Source: Leptodontidium sp. MPI-SDFR-AT-0119 (taxonomy: Eukaryota > Ascomycota > Leotiomycetes > Helotiales > Leptodontidiaceae). Taken from it: 64,000 bases of DNA. Below the pieces are notes generated by a model. It was not told the DNA's origin. It did no database searches and saw nothing but the letters and a program-made list of their open reading frames with translations. Below, piece after piece: positions 53,990 to 64,000 of this stretch. Within the stretch, counting starts at the first letter, position 1; every line of letters begins with the position of its first letter. Position numbers and translations under genes: made by a program. Location of the stretch: contig JAHLEZ010000009.1 in NCBI GenBank assembly GCA_020726505.1, positions 1,798,001 through 1,862,000 of the forward strand, read 5' to 3'.

Positions 53990-55200
53990 AAATTATTCTT
54001 GAATATTATTCAATTATTTAAGAACATGTGACTAAATTTAGACCAGAAAATTAAAATACAAATTAAACCTTTTCCTGCATATAAAAAGGATTGTCTTTAA
54101 GAGTATAACTTTTAATTAACTCCTTATATTCTTTTCCTTCTTCGTCTTTAAGAACTCCCCAACTTTTTAGTAAATTATCTTTTTAAACGTCTCTTTAGAA
54201 AGCCTATTTCTTAATTTAGAAATAATTAAAGCTTCTTAAGAGAAAAACCTTTCACTAGCGGCTGAACTAGCTGGAATTTGAAGATATTTCCTAGCTATTC
54301 GAGATAATATTTTATACTTCTCTTTATTAAGTCGCTAGTAATCTAAGGCTTTAGTCTATTATTAAGTTAGCTTTAGTTATATTAAAGATATTAATAAACT
54401 TACATGTTTAGGACTTCTTTTTTCTTTTAAATAAGTAGTTAATTCGTTGGTTTCAAATTCTTCGTCGTTTTCGGCAAATATTCCTAATTCGTCGTCGTCG
54501 TCGTATATATTAAGATCTCCGTCCTCGTTAATTATAGGATTTTCTCTTAAGTAGTTTAATTTATAATTATATAAATAATTAGTATTATTAATATTAAATT
54601 ATTAAAGATAAAGCTTACCTATTAAAATCCGTTCTTAAGCGAGCTATAATATCCGATATAAATCCGGTTGAAATACCCATAGCTTTTAAGCCTTCTTCTT
54701 TAATTCTAGGATTAAAGATCATAGATAAATAAAAGTTTTTACTTTTATTATCTAAAACCGCTGTTTTCGGATAATACTTCCGAAGCTTAGCGATACCGCT
54801 ATTAATAGCATTAATAAATGCTTTATTCTAATTTTAAAGTTAATATTACTAGTATTTTAAAAATAAAAGGAATTTAAAATAATAAGTACTTACTTAATAT
54901 TGTTGCTTAAAAGCATCTAATTTATTGTATATTATATATACCTTAGGCATAATATAGTATATAGTCGGGTATTTCTCGGCTTGTAATTTTGTAGTTACTT
55001 TAACGAATATAGCTAAAATAGCTAATACGTTCTCTAACCACTTGATTTCTGTTTCGCCGAGTAATAGATTATTCTTATTCTTAAAAGCCTTAGAATTCGA
55101 GCTATTAATAACAGCTCTAATAGGCTCCCAAAGATGTAAGAAATTCTTTAACATATAATACGTTAAAGACCAACGAGTTTGTTGATCTAATAATAGTTAG
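53990..55200 (-). pseudogene. hAT transposase, C-terminal part
   Basis: The minus-strand segment 55154-54894 reads LHLWEPIRAVINSSNSKAFK and LLGETEIKWLENVLAILAIF, the alpha-helical region before the dimerisation domain. Near 54300-54215, ARKYLQIPASSAASERFFS followed by TAA and EALI is the conserved hAT dimerisation motif (IPASSAASERxFSxAG). The TAA replaces an expected Gln. The frame continues upstream beyond the gypsy insertion. Confidence 0.72.
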
Positions 55201-55205
55201 TTAAA
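55201..55205. repeat. Target-site duplication, left copy (TTAAA)
   Basis: TTAAA directly left of the LTR at 55206; the same five bases follow the right LTR at 62020-62024. Confidence 0.85.
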
Positions 55206-55454
55206 TGTGACGCTTGCCCTAGAAAGACGGCAATCACGTGTAACTGACGCCTCACATATCAACACAAGAGACATATGACGATACTAAGCATCAACTTAGA
55301 ATCTACAACTACAGAGGAAAGAAGGTAAGGAAAGAATAAGTCTATATACAAGAGGTTGGTATGCCTAGCACCATGGTAATCTCAGTACGTCCCGATCGGG
55401 CAGTACTAAGTGGAGCCGGTGGAAATGAGGCTCTGGGCCGTACCAGTCGTCACA
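55206..55454 (-). repeat. 3' LTR of the gypsy element
   Basis: 249 bp, TGTGACG...CGTCACA. Differs from the 5' LTR (61771-62019) by four transitions. The minus-strand polypurine tract lies next to it. Confidence 0.93.
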
Positions 55455-55673
55455 CTACCCCCCCCTCCAGAAAAAGCTCGTCCTCGAGCGTTGGTCTATC
55501 TCCTTGTCGCTATCGAGGTCGTCGTAGTCGTCAACACTATCTTCCCATGCTTTGATCTATTCAGGTAGCTTAGTAGGGGGTCCTACTTGCTCGGGGTGAC
55601 TGAGGTGGAAATCCCTGACTTTGTGCGGAGCGTACTTGAGGTCAAAGGCGTCGTACTAGTCTAAGTCAACGTC

Positions 55674-57000
55674 TTAATTGAGCCAAGTGACACGGTAAGA
55701 TAGAGTCTTGCCCTTCTTACGGCAAGCAAGCACTTCTTCCAGTTCCCACTCGTCGTCGCCTATAATATTAATCGGCGGGGGGGCGTCCTGTACTTGGCCT
55801 AGTAAGGGATCGTTGGGGTCCCGGCGTAGTTTGCTGGCCAGAAAGACGTTATGGACCTTCATACTCGCTGGCAGTTCTAGGCGGTACGAGTGTCCTACCT
55901 TCTCGAGTACTCTAAATGGTCCATTAGTCGGCAAATCCAACTTCTTAGACGGACGGAGTGTCTTAAAGTAGCGCATGTCGAGCCAGACTAGGCTGTCTTT
56001 ATCAAAGTCGACATCGCGGCGAGAGGCGTTATAGGACCTAGCCATCTTGGCTTAGGCCACAGTGAGGTTCGACCGAGTTATGTCCTATGCTTTCTTATAG
56101 CGTTAAGCATAGTCGATAGCTTATTAAGTGTTTAACTTGTCAGCGGGGGTAGCTGAGTCTAGTAAGTCAATTTTCTAGTCCTAATCCGTGCGTAGTATAT
56201 ATCTATAGACTACCTTAAATAGAGAGAGTCCCCCTAGGGAATCGTGTAGGAGGGACATCTGGGCGTAGTCTATAATAGGGAAGTACTCTAACTAGTCGTC
56301 TTAGTAGTACGCAACGAAAGGTCAGAGTCGTTTCTGCAAGTATTAATTATACACTTCGGTCTAGCCATCTATCTATAGGTGGTCAGCGGCGGACAGCTGT
56401 CTCTTAGTTCCGAGGATCTTGCCAAGGGCGGTCTAAAACCTAGATACAAACTAGGGACCTCTATCAGAAGTGATAGTCAAGGGGGCTCCAAAGTAGCGAT
56501 ACACATAGTAAATATACATAGTAGCTAGCTTCCGAGTATCTGTCGTCTTCTAGCAGGGGATATTAATAACTTGTTTACTGAATCTATTAATAAAGACGAG
56601 GACGTTGTCAAATCTATACTTGTCTTTAGTAAAGAAGTAATAGTCCACTATGATATGTTCTTATAGTCTAAACGGAACGGGGAGAGGATAGAGGAGTCCG
56701 GGCTTTTTATCCCGGGGGACTTGAATTCGTCGGCAGGTATGACAGTTACGGCAGTATTACTAGACTGTCGACGTGATTCCGTGCCACTAGTACTAAGAAG
56801 AGAGCATTTAGATCGTCTTCTTAGTACTAGGGTACACTGTGGTGACTCGATCATGGACCTCTCGTATAAGGAGGGTTCGGAGGTGATCGACATCGGGGAC
56901 TAAGAGGCGGCCGTCGTGGAGCAAGAGGTCACCCACTAGGCTAAGTTTACCTGGAGAGTCTAATATAGCTTGTTTACGTAGAGCCTATAGGGAAGGAGTA
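55674..57000 (-). pseudogene. Gypsy integrase, with chromodomain-like C-terminus
   Basis: The C-terminal part 56045-55674 reads DSLVWLDMRYFKTLRPSKKL, FRVLEKVGHSYRLELPASMK, VHNVFLASKLRRDPNDPL and DDEWELEEVLACRKKGKTLS, the integrase C-terminal GPY-type module followed by a chromodomain-like segment. Upstream (56100-57000) the integrase core is stop-ridden and only recognisable by position. Confidence 0.75.
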
Positions 57001-57079
57001 GTGCGATTAGCCTCTAGGATTTGCTATACGACGGAGAATATTAGTGTGAGGGCAGCGAGCTTAACGTCGGCCACTAGCG

Positions 57080-58480
57080 CGTTAGCGTCATTAGGCGGCC
57101 GCAACTTTATAGACAACAAGCGGGGGTCAACTTAGTCTTGGCGTAAGAGTTGTTAAAGGCGTTGAGTCTTCTTCGTAGAGTTCTGTTAATCTAATTCGTC
57201 TAGCTTACGGGAAAGTGCGTTTACTAGGGGATTATAGATTTTAGGGCGGTACGTGATTATGAAATTGTAGTCCGTTAGAAGCTCTGCCTATCGTGCTTGT
57301 CTAGCATTCAATTACTTGGAGGTCATAAAGTATTCTAAGGCCTTATAGTCTGTCATAACACGGACTTAGTGGGGGGCTCCTGCCAACTTAGCACGTTAGT
57401 GCCTAAAGGATCTGATGATAGCTAATATCTCTTTGTCGTGTACTGCGTAGTTGAGCTTAGTAAGTAATATAGTCTTTGAAAAGAAAGCAACGGGGAATTA
57501 GTCGTCGCCGTGCTATTAGGAAAGGACTCCGGCTATAACACTATCACTAGTATCCGTCTCTAGGAGGCAGGGTAAATCTTGTCGGTAGTGTCTTAAGAGA
57601 GGTGCGGACGTGAGAGTATATTTAAGGAGGTCGAAGGTATCTTCGTACTTTATAATAAAGTGGAAGGGAACGTTGTTCTTAGTTAGTTAAATAAGAGGTT
57701 TCGCTATAATACTATAGTCGCGGATGAATCTCTAGTAGAAGTTGCAAAAACCAAGGAAGGACTATACACCTTTGACAGAGTTAGAGTAAGTCTACTCACG
57801 AACGACAGAGACCTTCTCGGGATTAACTTTTAGGCTAGAGGTTAATATAATAAATCTTAAATACTTAGTACTTGTGACTCTAAACTCACACTTCTTGAGA
57901 TCTGCCTATAGGCCGGCATTATTAAGGCGTTGAAGTACCTTTTTGACATAAGTGTGATACTCGAGGGGATCTTTAGAGTAGATGAGGATATCGTTTAAGT
58001 ATGCTATACAGAAATCATTAAGGTAGTCGAAGAGAATGTCGTTTATGTAGCGTTAGTAGGTGGCGGGGCCATTAGTTAGGCCAAATGGAAGAACTTTATA
58101 CTTATATACGCCGTATCTCGTACGGAAGGTTATATACTCCTCTGATGTTAGGTCTATTCGGATTCGGTGGAAAGCTTGACGAATGTCTAGTTTAGTGAAG
58201 ATACGAGCATTAGCTATGCGAGCTAAGGTCTCATCAATCAGAAGTAGGGGGTATCGGTCCTTCCGAGTGAGGGAATTCAGCACCCGAAAGTCGATACATA
58301 ACCGTAAAGAGCTATTCGGCTTCTTAATAAAGAGAATAGGGGCAGCGAATAGTGCCTGAGACGGCTCGATAAATCCTTTGTCTAAGTTATCCGTGATATA
58401 TTCTTTGACAGCCTCAAGTTCTTTAGTCGATATCTTATATAATAGTGAATACTTGAGTGCTTTCTCACCCTCTCCTTCTA
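57080..58480 (-). pseudogene. Gypsy reverse transcriptase/RNase H, inactivated
   Basis: The minus-strand frame 58283-58053 gives LTRKDRYPLLLIDETLARIA, FTKLDIRQAFHRIRI and YGVYKYKVLPFGLTNGPATY, canonical Ty3/gypsy RT blocks. The active-site box at 58001-57990 reads YLND instead of YLDD, a G to A change that removes a catalytic Asp. Further on, NYAVHDKEILAIIRSFRH and VRVMTDYKALEYFMTSK are RNase H/connection blocks, with stops where Trp or Gln is expected. Confidence 0.85.
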
Positions 58481-59204
58481 GCTTAATTTTGTGATCGTAC
58501 GAGTAATAGGGGGGAAGAATATCACTTTCTACCTTAGAGAATACGTGAGTCTAATTAGTGTATTCTAGGGGAATTATTAGTTCGGCGTCTAGCTCTTAAA
58601 TAGAGAGTGTAAACTATATAGTTGACTAGCGACGATAAGTGAGTTCGACAGTTAGAGCTAATATAGTAACGGCTTTCTCTTGCTCTTAGTTTCTTTGATC
58701 AATTAGGGCATTGATCTCTTGAAGAGTTATTACGAATATCTTATCTCTAGACTTCTGTTTCATTGATATATAGAACGCTACGGCGCCAATCGAGAAGATC
58801 TTAACGACTAGACGTCGACGAGCTTTCTTACGTCGCTTTATAATCAGTAACTTATCTCGTGGTTGAGGAGGATAAGTTAGGGAAGGAAGAGCTTTTGTAG
58901 TCGAGTCGTGTGCGAGAGAGAGCTACATTTGTATTTTCCGAAGTGAATTGGCGTAGTCCTTGGTATATATTCTGCGCGTGGAAGAAGCGAATTGGGGGGA
59001 GTCAGTCTAGTGTCGGGGGTATAAAAGCTCAGCGGTTTTCTTCTCTAGCTTAGTAACCTTGGAGATGGCCCTTCGGATTCTTGATAGAGTTCTGTGCTTT
59101 AGTTCGGTATCTATAGATATTAAGTTAATACAAATTTCCAAACGATTATTGTCCGTCGGTCTAACTATATTGTCGACTCTGGAACTTGCTAGGGGTTCTC
59201 TTGA

Positions 59205-60010
59205 CTAGTGACCTTGATTTTGCGATAGTGTAGTCGTCACTTCTCGGGGATCGACAGTAGGTATAGAGCTAACAGTAGTAGTCGTTTCCGAAGTTATTGA
59301 AAGAGAGTTGGCGTTTAGGTCGGAATTTAGTTCAGCGCGCCGGCTAGAATTCGCTATAGAACTGTCTTGTAGCTTGTTACTATAGTTGCTGTGACACGAA
59401 GTCGTAGACTCCGAGTAAACAGTAGGTCTAAATATTCTATAAGTCCTTGTTTCTGTAGTTGCCGACTCTAGTAGAGTTTCTAAGGTATTTATACCTGGCG
59501 CGGAAGGTAGGGGCGAGTCAACTGTCGAAGTCGACTCCGCAAATGGGGTGTTATGGCGGCTCCAAAATTCACGCAACTTAGCGTCTCTACGCTCGGCGTC
59601 GCGCTGGTGGCGTTGGTGAATCTTGTGTACACGTAAGTCTCGGACCTTAATCAGTTTACTGTAACTCACTGTTGAGGGGTAGTCCGACGGCCAGATGAGC
59701 CGTCGTTTAGCCGCATCTAAGAGCACTTCGTGATGCTCTAGCCATAATCTTCCAATAATCACTCTATGGTTTCCTAAGTGAGTGATCAGGAAGGGAGTGA
59801 ATAACTATAGACGCTTGTCGACTGTTAAATTCAATGTAGTGTAGTGGCTAATAGTCTAGCCAGCTCGACTATCAAATCCTTTGACAGGGACAGGTGAGGG
59901 CAGTAAGTGAATTAAAGGTTTCAAGAAGAAAGAGAGAGACTTTAAAAGAGAGTGATTAATGAAACAATAACCGTTAGCTCCGGAATCAAGAAGTGCGGGT
60001 AACTTGTACG
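59205..60010 (-). pseudogene. Gypsy aspartic protease region
   Basis: LPALLDSGANGYCFINHSL on the minus strand at about 60012-59955 contains the DSGA active site of retroviral-type aspartic proteases. Later comes MIIGRLWLEHHEVLLDAAKR at 59762, the flap/C-terminal part (IGxxWLxxH). A stop follows GFDSRAG. Confidence 0.78.
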
Positions 60011-60099
60011 TGAGTCCATTCTTGGAGAGAGCGATGCGGGTAGTGAGTGCTAGTCCGCCAAGAAGCTTCGTAAGGTCAAGATGTCGTATATCTCGTACT

Positions 60100-61470
60100 A
60101 TGCCTAGGAAGGAGCCTTTTCTTAGGCTAGGTCTTTTGCTCGTGGGGTAGGTTCCTCTACTAGCAAGTTGTCGTCGTCTGTAGCTTGGCTGTTAGATATA
60201 GGACCACCGTCGTCGGCGCCTACCTTTATCTCGTTGACACGGGAGGCATAACCACGACTAAGGGGCCGTTAGGCGAAATGCCGTGGGGCATTCGCTAGTG
60301 TTTGGGCACGAGGTGTGTCGGCTCGTGCAGAGATTTATTGACCTAGGGGTTAGCTAATCTCTCGTCGTTAGGACGAAGAAGTCGTGGATACTTGGGGTGA
60401 TTTTCTCGTAGTCCCTGAGGAGGTATTGACTTGGGAACGAGAGTGGGAATTTATACTTGTCGTTGAGGGGCTAGAGCGACTAGTGTATATAGTACTCTTT
60501 ACGATCTGTCCTTGGTCTTTAACTTGAACTACTTCCACGTACTCCTCTAGGGTTCTGGCTCTCTAATACTCATGGAACAGTTGCTTGCGTAGGCAAGATG
60601 GGAGCTTGTCCTGTAAGTCCATTTTGAGGATTGACTTGTTAGTTACGCCGCCTTGGCTAGTAAGAGTCCTAAACTAGTGGTAGAAGTCCTAAAAGGTTTG
60701 TCCTGCGGCCTTCATTTTTAACGCGGAGTAGAGGTTACGCGCTATCTATTACTCATAGGGGTTAGTCAAGAATTTGACTACTTAGTTAACTAGGTCGAGC
60801 GTATCCGTGATGTTTCCGTTGTCGTTGAGCGTCGGGGACAAGAAGGAGGGTTCTAGAAACGTGCGAGCCGTTCCTTCTGTTTGTGCTAATAGCCAGTCCT
60901 TCCGGTGGTCGTCGTCGACGAAGTATTAGTCGTACCGGCGTAAGGCGTTCCGGACTTGGACTTCTTATAGACGTGGACTATAGTCGACGCCGTCCGAGAG
61001 CTTGTCGTGAAGGTTAGGGATCTTCTCGATCCGTGATGCTATAGACATCTAGGACATCCTAGAGAAAGAGGGGGAGCGGCGAGGGATACGAGGAGGTCGG
61101 TAGCTATCGTCGCTATCGTTATCTGGTGGTCTACTAGGACTAGGAGCAGGGGCATTCCGTATTAGTCTTACCTTATGAGGGGATCCAGGAGTAGGAGTCT
61201 CCTCAACGGTAGGTTAAAGGGATTTACTGGACTGGAAGGTTACAGACTTGCTGGTAGACCTATGGTTCCCAAAGTCGCTGAGGGGCCGCTGCGCATATAG
61301 GGCAGCCCTCAACAAACTTGTCTCCGCTCGGCTTTCAGCTAGTTGTTCCTCTAGAAGGCGGAATCGCCGTTCTAAGTCCGTCTCTGTAAGTGTGTCCCGA
61401 GGTGTGGTGTTGACAGTATGCGGAGGACCGCTTAGGGGTACGGAAGAAGAAGTGGACGACATGTTGAGCT
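60100..61470 (-). pseudogene. Gypsy gag region
   Basis: The start near 61462 (MSSTSSSVPLSGPPHTVNTT) leads into a helical segment (DLERRFRLLEEQLAESRAET), as in fungal gag. The remainder to about 60100 is stop-rich; no clear zinc knuckle was identified. Confidence 0.6.
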
Positions 61471-61770
61471 TTATCGTAGAGGTAGCTTTTGGCTTGACTT
61501 GTCAAGTAGGGGGTAAGTCTCCGGTGAAGAGAGGTTGTCGACTTCGTCGGGTAGAGGCAGAAGTCGGAGAAGAAAAGGAGGGGAGTGCTGGCGGAGTAAC
61601 TGTTGACTTCGCTGTTGATGGAGGTTTGGATGTTGCCATTCGTCAAGCTATAAGGCTTAGTATAGGCCTTTCCTGTATTTGAGCTTCTGGGTCGTAACTA
61701 CTCACAGGAGAATTAGGGGGCGAGGGATATTTACTGTCTTCCTAGACGTAGAGAAAAGAGTTGTAGATAA

Positions 61771-62019
61771 TGTGACGCTTGCCCTAGAAAGACGGCAATC
61801 ACGTGTAACTGACGCCTCACATATTAACACAAGAGACATATGACGATACTAAGCATCAACTTAGAATCTACAACTACAGAGGAAAGAAGGTAAGGAAAGA
61901 ATAAGTCTATATATAAGAGGTTGGTATGCCTAGCACCATGGTAATCTCGGTACGTCCCGATCGGGCAGTACTAAGTGGAGCCGGTGGAAATGAGGCTCTG
62001 GGCCGTACTAGTCGTCACA
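61771..62019 (-). repeat. 5' LTR of the gypsy element
   Basis: 249 bp, flanked on the right by the second TTAAA (62020-62024). The four differences from the other LTR are all C/T or A/G. Confidence 0.93.
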
Positions 62020-62024
62020 TTAAA

Positions 62025-63580
62025 TACTAATAATAAAACGATATATTTATAAATAAAAAAACTTACTAAGCTAAGGAAATCGAGCCTTTTGTATTTCAAA
62101 AGCTTTAATTTAAGCTTCTAAAAGCCGCTTATTCTCTTGGTTATATTTGATGCCGATTATAATTTTTCGAACCTTTTTCCAAATAGAGAAATCTATATAA
62201 AATTAGTAAAATAATTTATTAAATTATTAATAAACTTACTTGTTTCTTGATTTTCTTGAATATCTTCTTCATTTTCTTCTTCATATATATCTCTAGAATA
62301 AGAGATATTATAATCGTTCTTAATAATACCTTTTAAGATATCTTAAACAACTAAATTTAATACGTAAGCTACATAAGGTGTATCACCTTGAAATTTCATA
62401 GCTTTTTGAGCGTAATACTTTGTAAAAGTAGTTATAAGTGTATCGTTTGAAGAAGCGTTATCTCTTGTAATACTATTATAAAGATTGGCTTTTATAATAA
62501 AAGTATTCCTTAAATACTTACCTAATAATATATCTTTAATATCAAAGCTTTTAAGAGCTTGTATTAATACCGAACTCATATAGACGCCTAAGTGTTTATC
62601 GGCTAAGTCTCTCATAGCTAAAAGTCGCGAATTCATATTAAAATTCGCGTCGATCCAGTGGCTATTAAATTAGTTAGTTATTTAATAAATAAATAAAAAA
62701 TAACTTACATAGTAATTCCAAGATAAGCATCTTGATTTATAGCCGTCTAAGTATCAAGAGTGAAAGAAAACCCTCCTTGAGTCTTAATTTGCTCTAATAA
62801 CAAGTCTTTTAATAAAGACTTATTATTATTAAAATATAAAGTCAACTCATTAATTAAAACTTAAGAGTATAAAGGCGGTACCTCCCTTTAATAGTAAGTT
62901 AGTTATAAATCCAAGTATTTATAAGTATTAGAGCGTACTTACTTATGAAGGTATGCCATTAATTTCCGAAAGCTAATACTTGTAACAGCTCTAAAAGAGA
63001 TATTATTAGAAACAACAAAGTTTAATAATAATCTCTTAAAATGAGATATTATAAAACTAGCTTCTTTTTCTTCTTCTTCTGATTCGTCGTCTTGTTAATT
63101 ATTATTATTAAAGGACTCTTTTAAGCTTAATTGACTTGTATTTCGAGTCGAATTCGAAGTAATTGTTCCTAAAATAATATTAGTAAATATTATTAATAAA
63201 AAACTTATTAATAAATTAACTTACTTAAATCAATATTATTCTTTATAGCCTCTATATTTATTAACTTATAAGAGGTTCGAAAGTGAGTAAAATAATTACT
63301 CGTAGTTTAATTAACTTTTTGATTAAGCCATTTTTTACTAATTTAAGTTAGTATAACTTTTTATTAATAGATTTAAATAAACTTACTTGCAACCTTGAAC
63401 TAAACATCGGATAATAACAGTATAGTAGTCTTCAAGCTTTTCCGGATTTGGTTTAGCTTTATCGAGAGTCTTTAATAAGTATTTAAACTTAAAAAGAGGC
63501 GGTTATAAATCAAGAGGATCTAATTCGAATTCGGCCGAGTTTTGCTTAATATTTAAAGCAATAGAAGTTGGTTGCGACAT
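62025..63580 (-). pseudogene. hAT transposase, N-terminal and central part
   Basis: ATG at 63580 starts SQPTSIALNIKQNSAEFELD, leading into IIRCLVQGC, probably the BED-type zinc finger region (continuing TSNYFTHFRTSYKL after a short intron near 63385-63330). The segment 62636-62343 reads MNSRLLAMRDLADKHLGVYM, SFDIKDILLG and ITRDNASSNDTLI, the central hAT block (xTxDNAxNN). Stops are frequent and composition is AT-rich. It continues at 55200 on the other side of the gypsy insertion. Confidence 0.7.
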
Positions 63581-63600
63581 AGTAAAGTATACTAAAGATA

Positions 63601-64000
63601 TACAAGTATACTTTTAAAAGTATTTATAAGAGTATAAGTTGTTATTGATTTATTAAAGTGTTTGTTAGATAATGAAAAGTCGATTCTAAAGAGAGATTTA
63701 ATTGTCTTTATAATAAATAAACCTTTTCTAAAGAATTCTAAGACTATCGAAGCATTAATTATTAATCCTTATACTCGAAAGTACTAGAATTATATTTTCG
63801 TTACTTACTAATATTTTATTTGTAAGACTTATTAATTAATATTAAATTAGAAGTATGGCGTTGATTCTAGGAGGTTCCTTATCGCTGCCCCGCTTAATAA
63901 GCAAGATAGCGGGATCTATACTAAAATAAGATAAACTATAGCTAAAACAGGTATAGATCCCGTAAACCTTAACCTTAATTAAGCGAAACCATTTAATGTC
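63601..64000. other. AT-rich right edge with a 12-bp perfect inverted repeat
   Basis: CGGGATCTATAC at 63910-63921 and GTATAGATCCCG at 63951-63962 form a perfect inverted repeat around a 29-bp AT-rich spacer. No gene is seen. It may be the end of another repeat or part of the hAT promoter side. Confidence 0.45.

Larger units (their letters stand above)
55206..62019 (-). mobile_element. Ty3/gypsy LTR retrotransposon (chromovirus-like), complete in structure, coding broken
   Basis: Two 249-bp LTRs (55206-55454 and 61771-62019) begin TGTGACGCTT and end GTCGTCACA. They differ at four positions, all transitions. TTAAA flanks both sides (55201-55205, 62020-62024). A polypurine tract on the minus strand (GGAGGGGGGGG, 55458-55468) adjoins the 3' LTR, so the element reads right to left. 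Order on the minus strand is gag, protease, RT, RNase H, integrase, chromodomain-like tail, the Ty3/gypsy order. The total is 6.8 kb. The coding part has many TAA/TAG stops and lost catalytic residues, so it is defective. It sits inside the hAT transposase gene. Confidence 0.93.
53883..63600 (-). mobile_element. hAT transposon, degenerate, split by a gypsy element; right end not found
   Basis: CAGTGTGTCAAAAAATTATTC at 53883 is a hAT-like terminus, followed by palindromic ATTCAATTCAATT...GAATTGAATTAATTAAT (53908-53962). A minus-strand transposase frame runs from 63580 to about 54050 through both sides of the inserted retrotransposon (55206-62019). I could not find the matching right terminus before 64000, so the right boundary is uncertain. 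The left terminus falls where repeat K loses similarity to its other copy, which supports the insertion point. The eight bases before it (GGTTTGAT) would be the target duplication. Confidence 0.65.

Overview
The window looks like an accessory, transposon-rich region of a filamentous ascomycete (Pezizomycotina) chromosome. Genes are short-intron type (45-90 bp introns, GT...AG), and many families are typical of that group: NmrA-like reductase, SUR2-type hydroxylase, DHA1 MFS pump, Zn2Cys6 and bHLH regulators, PRISE-like SDR. Repeats carry the TpA-rich, stop-filled signature of repeat-induced point mutation (RIP, CpA to TpA). A Helotiales-like leotiomycete is my guess from the gene families, not something proved here.

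Layout. 1-3.4 kb: the 3' end of an epoxide hydrolase gene and an intact NmrA-like gene. 4.1-14.7 kb: a RIP-degraded block with two solo LTRs of one 302-bp family, a 4.6-kb Tc1/mariner-type transposon (7469-12067) carrying a nested 185-bp insertion, a dead 3'-5' exonuclease gene, and a 288-bp solo LTR inside the second 302-bp LTR. 14.9-28.6 kb: mostly broken host genes (GFA-domain, hypothetical, Zn2Cys6, multi-TM protein, LRR/F-box-like, HD-domain, transporter tail) around one intact sterol-desaturase-superfamily (SUR2-like) gene. 29-34.6 kb: a small intact MADS-like gene, a kinase-like repeat and a second mariner element (31819-33520) with two nested insertions. 34.9-36.7 kb: an intact MFS transporter. 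39.5-52.7 kb: a dense group of hydrolase and reductase genes (alpha/beta hydrolases, two MBL-fold proteins, an epoxide hydrolase, an NTF2-like protein, a PRISE-like SDR), three intact and most of the rest broken by nonsense codons. 52.9-64 kb: repeat fragments and a hAT transposon split by a complete Ty3/gypsy retrotransposon (55206-62019, 249-bp LTRs, 5-bp target duplication).

The most striking pattern is that about a dozen apparently non-repetitive genes keep long, recognisable reading frames broken almost only by TAA/TAG at glutamine positions or TAG/TGA at tryptophan positions. These are the changes RIP makes (CAR to TAR, TGG to TAG/TGA). They lie beside intact neighbours. This suggests RIP leaking from the repeats into flanking single-copy genes, or genes that were once duplicated. 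Together the 39.5-52.7 kb genes look like a decaying catabolic or specialised-metabolism cluster (epoxide opening, ester/lactone hydrolysis, enone reduction, efflux). That role is inference. No rRNA, convincing tRNA, CRISPR array or virus was seen.
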